NCBI RefSeq assembly: GCF_001468035.1
Contig: NZ_LNZA01000001.1
Location: 889,020 to 953,019, forward strand
Direction of reading: 5' to 3'
Length of the DNA: 64,000 nucleotides
Source: Legionella tucsonensis
GTDB lineage: Bacteria; Pseudomonadota; Gammaproteobacteria; Legionellales; Legionellaceae
Below are positions 60,485 through 64,000 of the stretch, piece after piece (position 1 is the first letter of the stretch; every line of letters begins with the position of its first letter). Made by a program: the position numbers and the translations under genes. The notes below the pieces were generated by a model, which did no database searches, was not told the origin of the DNA, and saw only the letters and a list, made by a program, of their open reading frames with translations.

Positions 60485-60499
60485 ATGCGCATAAAATGA
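60485..60499 (+). promoter_or_regulatory. Four-codon leader overlapping the next start
   Basis: ATG CGC ATA AAA TGA, with AAGGA at 60469-60473 upstream at 11 nt. Its TGA overlaps the ATG of the 60496 gene (ATGA at 60496-60499). The large gene has no ribosome site of its own at normal distance. Translational coupling by this mini-ORF is a plausible reading. Confidence 0.45.
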
Positions 60500-62184
60500 A
60501 ACATAGAAAGAAGCCTTATAAAAGTAAGAGTGGAGGCTTATTCAAAAAACAACAGGAATCTAATGAGATAGTAAAGTCTACCTCTGAAATATCTATTGTT
60601 AAGAGAAAAGAGGACAAAAAACATTCTCAGCGTTCTTATGTATACAAAGAAGCCCTCGATTCTAACTTTGGTGAAATAGAAGCTTTTAATGGCTTATGTT
60701 ATCGCATGCTACTCGGAGAACATGCTGCAAAAGTGAGGGGAGTTCATGATGATTCAAATGTCACCATTGCTGTTATTTCAAAACTTATTCCTGAGTATTT
60801 ATCTTTTTACAGCTACTATAAACAGAATAACAAGATGGGAGTTAGCACAGAAGATTTTATTAAACTCAAGTTTCCGCAAATTTTAGTTGCAGCTTATTGC
60901 GAAGAAGAAAATGATTTAAACGCAGAAAATTTTGGGTTTGGACGCAATAAGGAAGGTGAAATAATTTCGGTTAAAATAGATCATGGTGAAAGTACATATC
61001 CTGTTTTATCCCAGCAAAGAGACATTCCTGCTAAAAGTCAATTTATTATTACTGCTCATGATATAATTAACTTCCCAAGATTAAAAGACGCAGGCCCGGC
61101 AAGCTTTGTCCATGAATATCCAAAAAAATTATTAGATGTTGATGAATTAGTTCATAATGAACATTTTATTTCACAAAAATACTATAGTTTTCTGAAACGC
61201 ATTCTTATTGATGACCTTAATTACATGGAAATAGCAAAAGCAACCGTTAGTTCGGAGGCATTAAGAAAACAACTTGTTGCAGATAAAATTGAAAGAACTT
61301 TCCTATTAACAACAACACTAATAGCTATCCCTGAATTTAGGCAATATATTAATCAAAATCCTCTAGTCATAGATCAAATTATTAAAGAGTTTAGAGAGTT
61401 TAATGATGAAACTAGAAAGCCAAATGATAAACTTTTGAGAATCGATACAAAAAAAGTATATTCTAAGTTTTTAGATATTGCCAAAGTTTGTAAAGAAATG
61501 GAGCAACCTAAATTCGACAGATCAGAGAAATACGAGTCCGGACCAGATAATTTGACGGAGGAGTTAAGCGAAGAAGCATTAATTGCCTTACAAAACCTTC
61601 CCCAAGATTTAGACGAAATTGAATTGGAAATTAACAAATTAGAAAAAATTATAGCGAATGAAGCAAAAAGCGACTTGTCTTTATCTCAAGAGACTGAAAA
61701 GCCTATTTATAATATTACAACCCCAACTGCATTAAGTATGCCTCAAATAGAAGAAACTACAGTGACTTCCACTTTATCTCCACCTACTACTCTTCCGGAT
61801 AAATTAAAAGCTAGGAGTAATATTATTAGAATCCCTACTAGTGAGAGAGAGGAAAACATTTTCGCTGTTAACGCGGTATTAAATAATGATAATTTAATGA
61901 AAGGACAAGATGGTAATATTCCTACTATTATTCAAGAAATACGCAATATAATGGAGGATATTGATTATTCAGATGATAAAAAAATTGCCGCGGCTATTAT
62001 TCAAATCAAGGATAGGATAAATAAATCAGATGAAAGGAATCATAGCCATAATACTCTGGAAATTATTGATGTATTTAGTCAGCCGAGCCATATAAATTTC
62101 AGGGTGATTCGAGACTCTTTGTCTAAAAATGAATCTATGGAAAAAATAATGGCTCCTATTAAAGTGGAAATGCGTTTGGACTAA
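60496..62184 (+). CDS. Kinase-like-fold protein, candidate effector
   Basis: 562 residues. Basic N-terminus (1-45), then a globular domain: EAFNGLCYRMLLGEHAAKVR near 62-81 and the sequence EENDLNAENFGFGR (Asp 140, Asn 145) with VKIDHGES (Asp 162). This Asp-x4-Asn plus Asp-x-Gly pair is the catalytic loop and metal-binding pattern of atypical kinases of the HipA/PI3-4-kinase type seen in several Legionella effectors (family knowledge). An ATP-binding lysine and glycine loop were not identified. The C-terminal half is a charged, Pro/Thr-linked helical region. No signal peptide. The start overlaps a mini-ORF. Confidence 0.6.
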   Translation: MKHRKKPYKSKSGGLFKKQQESNEIVKSTSEISIVKRKEDKKHSQRSYVYKEALDSNFGEIEAFNGLCYRMLLGEHAAKVRGVHDDSNVTIAVISKLIPEYLSFYSYYKQNNKMGVSTEDFIKLKFPQILVAAYCEEENDLNAENFGFGRNKEGEIISVKIDHGESTYPVLSQQRDIPAKSQFIITAHDIINFPRLKDAGPASFVHEYPKKLLDVDELVHNEHFISQKYYSFLKRILIDDLNYMEIAKATVSSEALRKQLVADKIERTFLLTTTLIAIPEFRQYINQNPLVIDQIIKEFREFNDETRKPNDKLLRIDTKKVYSKFLDIAKVCKEMEQPKFDRSEKYESGPDNLTEELSEEALIALQNLPQDLDEIELEINKLEKIIANEAKSDLSLSQETEKPIYNITTPTALSMPQIEETTVTSTLSPPTTLPDKLKARSNIIRIPTSEREENIFAVNAVLNNDNLMKGQDGNIPTIIQEIRNIMEDIDYSDDKKIAAAIIQIKDRINKSDERNHSHNTLEIIDVFSQPSHINFRVIRDSLSKNESMEKIMAPIKVEMRLD

Positions 62185-62519
62185 GTTCGGCCGACATTTA
62201 TCTTAACCAAAGAGAAGTTGCAGCGATATAAGGTGCATAAGATTCAATCTCATATGATTTTCCGTTCTCTTGATATATATGATTCTCTTACTTCACAAGC
62301 CAAATTATTTGGCTCTTACAGGTCTGTGCAATGTTTCAGGCACAGACCAACTCAAGCCAGCAGCTGATGCACATAACAAATACAGACGTACTGATTCCCA
62401 TGAGATATTGCAGCTTAGTGCTATTTTACATTACTTAATCCGCAATTGTATTTTAACCGTAGAACCTCTTTGATCTTTCTCATATCCAGGAGCTCCAGTG
62501 GCATCTCAGTTGGTTTCGA
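62185..62519. other. Gap with decayed recombinase start
   Basis: 335 bp between the effector-like gene and the recombinase fragment. The frame of the recombinase extends back to about 62463 (residues resembling ELQWHLSWFR) before a stop codon. The short frame 62270-62473 is probably decayed core-binding-domain text in another frame. No attachment site or tRNA recognised. Confidence 0.4.
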
Positions 62520-63119
62520 GTGGATCGTAAGAGTACAGTAATTAAAAGCCATCAACTCGCTGCATGGCATGAAGGATTAACCCGTTTAGGGGAACAGAAT
62601 GATTATCCACAAGCCATGATGTGGAAAGATTACTTTTTATTAATTCTGTTTACTGGATTACGGAGAATGGAAGCGGCCTCTTTGCGTTGGAATGATGTAG
62701 ATTTCAAAGCTAAAACTTTTACTGTGCAAGATACAAAGAATCGAGAAATCCATACATTACCTATGACCGATTTTCTGTATGAATTGCTGTGGCGTAGAAA
62801 ACAATTTAAAATTAGTGAATTTGTCTTTCCAGCACCAAGTCAAAGCGGTCATATTATGGAGCCAAGAAAAGCTATGTTAAAAGTAGCGGAATTATCGGGC
62901 ATACCATTTACAGTACATGATCTAAGAAGAACATTTGCCACAACTACAGAGAGTTTAGATTTACCTGCTTATGCCTTAAAGCGTTTGTTAAATCATAAGA
63001 TGACTAATGATGTAACTGCAGGGTATATCATGCGTGATGTGGAACGTTTACGAAAGCCTATGCAACGAATCAGGGATTTTTTAGTTAGTCAGATGTCTTG
63101 TGATGTAGAAGTACCATAG
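62520..63119 (+). pseudogene. Tyrosine recombinase (phage-type integrase), 5'-truncated
   Basis: 199 codons covering the whole catalytic domain: Arg in FTGLRRMEAA (about 50), the beta-hairpin Lys in VQDTKNRE, HDLRRTFATT (about 134-143), His in RLLNHKMTND and the nucleophile Tyr in AGYIMRD (about 170). The core-binding and arm-binding N-terminal domains (about 180 residues) are missing or frameshifted. The start is a GTG chosen by default, not convincing as a real start. It marks this segment as an old integrated island, but the enzyme is probably inactive. Confidence 0.75.
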
Positions 63120-63195
63120 TCAACTACCGAGGATTACTCGATAGTTTGTTTAGTAATAGCTATTAGACGGTATATGAAGCCTCTTCGGAGAGTAA

Positions 63196-64000
63196 TTATT
63201 TTAAAAATAAACCGATTGGTAGAGCATATAATTGAATATTATTTTGTGGGAAAGGTAATACTTCTTTGCCAGAATAAAAGACAATTCCATATTGAAATTT
63301 TGCTGGATTGAATTCTGCCAGTTTGATTAGTCCTTTAAAATCATGTTGCTTTATAGTAGCAGAAGCCTTAACTTCGATTCCGATAATTTGATTATTATCT
63401 CGCTCTAAGACTATATCCACTTCATTCTTATATTTATCTCGAAAGTGGAAAAGCTCAACCTGTTCATTTGACCAACCATTTTGTTTTAATAATTCCATGA
63501 AAATCAGATTTTCTAAAAGTCCGCCAAAAAAAGAACTATTTATTAATTGATCATCATTCTTAATACCGAGAAGACTACATGCCAGACCGGTATCAATCAT
63601 TTGAAGTTTTGGCATGGTAATCGCTTGCCGTTTAGCCTTGTTTTTTAAGTATGCGGGAACGATTTTAATTATGAACATTAATTCAAGAATCTCTATGTAT
63701 GCTTTTATAAGTTTGTCTTCTTGGCCAAGATCATTCGAAATATTTGAATACTTAATTAGATTACCAGCAAGCCCTGCCAGATAAGGTGCTAATGATTTCA
63801 GTTTGGAACGATAGTCACCTCGAGCAGCATATAATGTTTCAAAGTCTTTAAATAAGCGACCCTCGAGATAAGAATCATACCAAATTTGTTTACCCCTTGG
63901 ACTTTTATCTTGGACTTCAGGATAGCCACCTTGAAGGATCAAATCAGCCAATTGTTGATGGCTGAAACTCTCTAACAGATTAATATTAAAGTTTTGGTTA
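63196..64000 (-). CDS. AAA-type ATPase with DUF4143 domain, 5' end outside the window
   Basis: The visible 267 codons run off the right edge; the frame is open there (NINLLESFSHQQLADLILQG). GGYPEVQDKSP near the start and EVKASATIKQHDFKGL near the end are the DUF4143 marks; FGGLLENLIFMELLKQ and DIVLERDNNQIIGIEVKA give the nuclease-like fold with E-x-K. The N-terminal AAA domain with Walker motifs is not in the window. These proteins are often linked to accessory DNA and defence or toxin contexts; role unknown. Confidence 0.85.
   Translation of the reverse strand, partial: NQNFNINLLESFSHQQLADLILQGGYPEVQDKSPRGKQIWYDSYLEGRLFKDFETLYAARGDYRSKLKSLAPYLAGLAGNLIKYSNISNDLGQEDKLIKAYIEILELMFIIKIVPAYLKNKAKRQAITMPKLQMIDTGLACSLLGIKNDDQLINSSFFGGLLENLIFMELLKQNGWSNEQVELFHFRDKYKNEVDIVLERDNNQIIGIEVKASATIKQHDFKGLIKLAEFNPAKFQYGIVFYSGKEVLPFPQNNIQLYALPIGLFLK

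Noticed and set aside
62270-62473. 67-codon open frame before the integrase fragment
   Set aside because: No good start or family; at best decayed integrase text in the wrong frame.

Overview
The window is AT-rich gammaproteobacterial chromosome that looks like Legionella or a close relative. The basis is the mix of conserved chromosomal genes (mfd, rmuC, ligA, dnaE, phhB, hisC, mltA, cca) with genes of the kind Legionella uses as Dot/Icm type IV effectors: a giant multidomain protein, leucine-rich repeats, patatin, a Cys-His-Asp enzyme and a kinase-like protein. The genus is an inference from gene content. There is no rRNA or tRNA gene in the window to test it.

Layout. Positions 1-7212 carry, on the minus strand, a 3'-truncated mfd, a Qnr-like pentapeptide-repeat gene, rmuC, and a translationally coupled pair of exported proteins (a serine-hydrolase-like protein and a probable DUF4785 protein). 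Two copies of a GC-rich palindromic element lie at 3786 and 7306, with a half copy at 17819. Positions 7443-17798 on the plus strand hold ligA, a peptide-type ABC importer without its ATPases (binding protein and two permeases) and dnaE. Next come phhB-hisC (minus), an overlapping minor pilin operon pilV-pilW-pilX, an AaeA/AaeB-like efflux pair and mltA (plus). These are followed on the minus strand by a polysaccharide deacetylase, an MsbA-type ABC exporter, a heme catalase, a GH64-like beta-1,3-glucanase and a patatin phospholipase.

From 33220 the character changes. An 8.5-kb gene encodes a 2839-residue protein whose middle is a diverged SecA motor (GEGKS, DESD, GRGTD and GRAAR motifs), set between about 1500 residues of mostly helical N-terminus and 750 or more of C-terminus. 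Its last part is split by a run of ten G: the coding text continues in another frame for 158 codons and perhaps in a third frame after that. Downstream are cca, a class I glutamine amidotransferase, a methyltransferase remnant, a lipase-like candidate effector with a small acidic neighbour, an alkB-type hydroxylase, a predicted Cys-His-Asp enzyme, an amidohydrolase and a 13-repeat LRR protein.

The last 10 kb is accessory DNA: an outer membrane beta-barrel, an Lcl_C-domain secreted protein, a dead IS5-type transposase, an SLC13/RCK transporter, two small inverted-repeat elements, a kinase-like candidate effector preceded by a four-codon leader that overlaps its start codon, a 5'-truncated tyrosine recombinase and the 3' part of a DUF4143 ATPase. 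Effector labels here are inferences from domain type and context; no secretion signal was tested.
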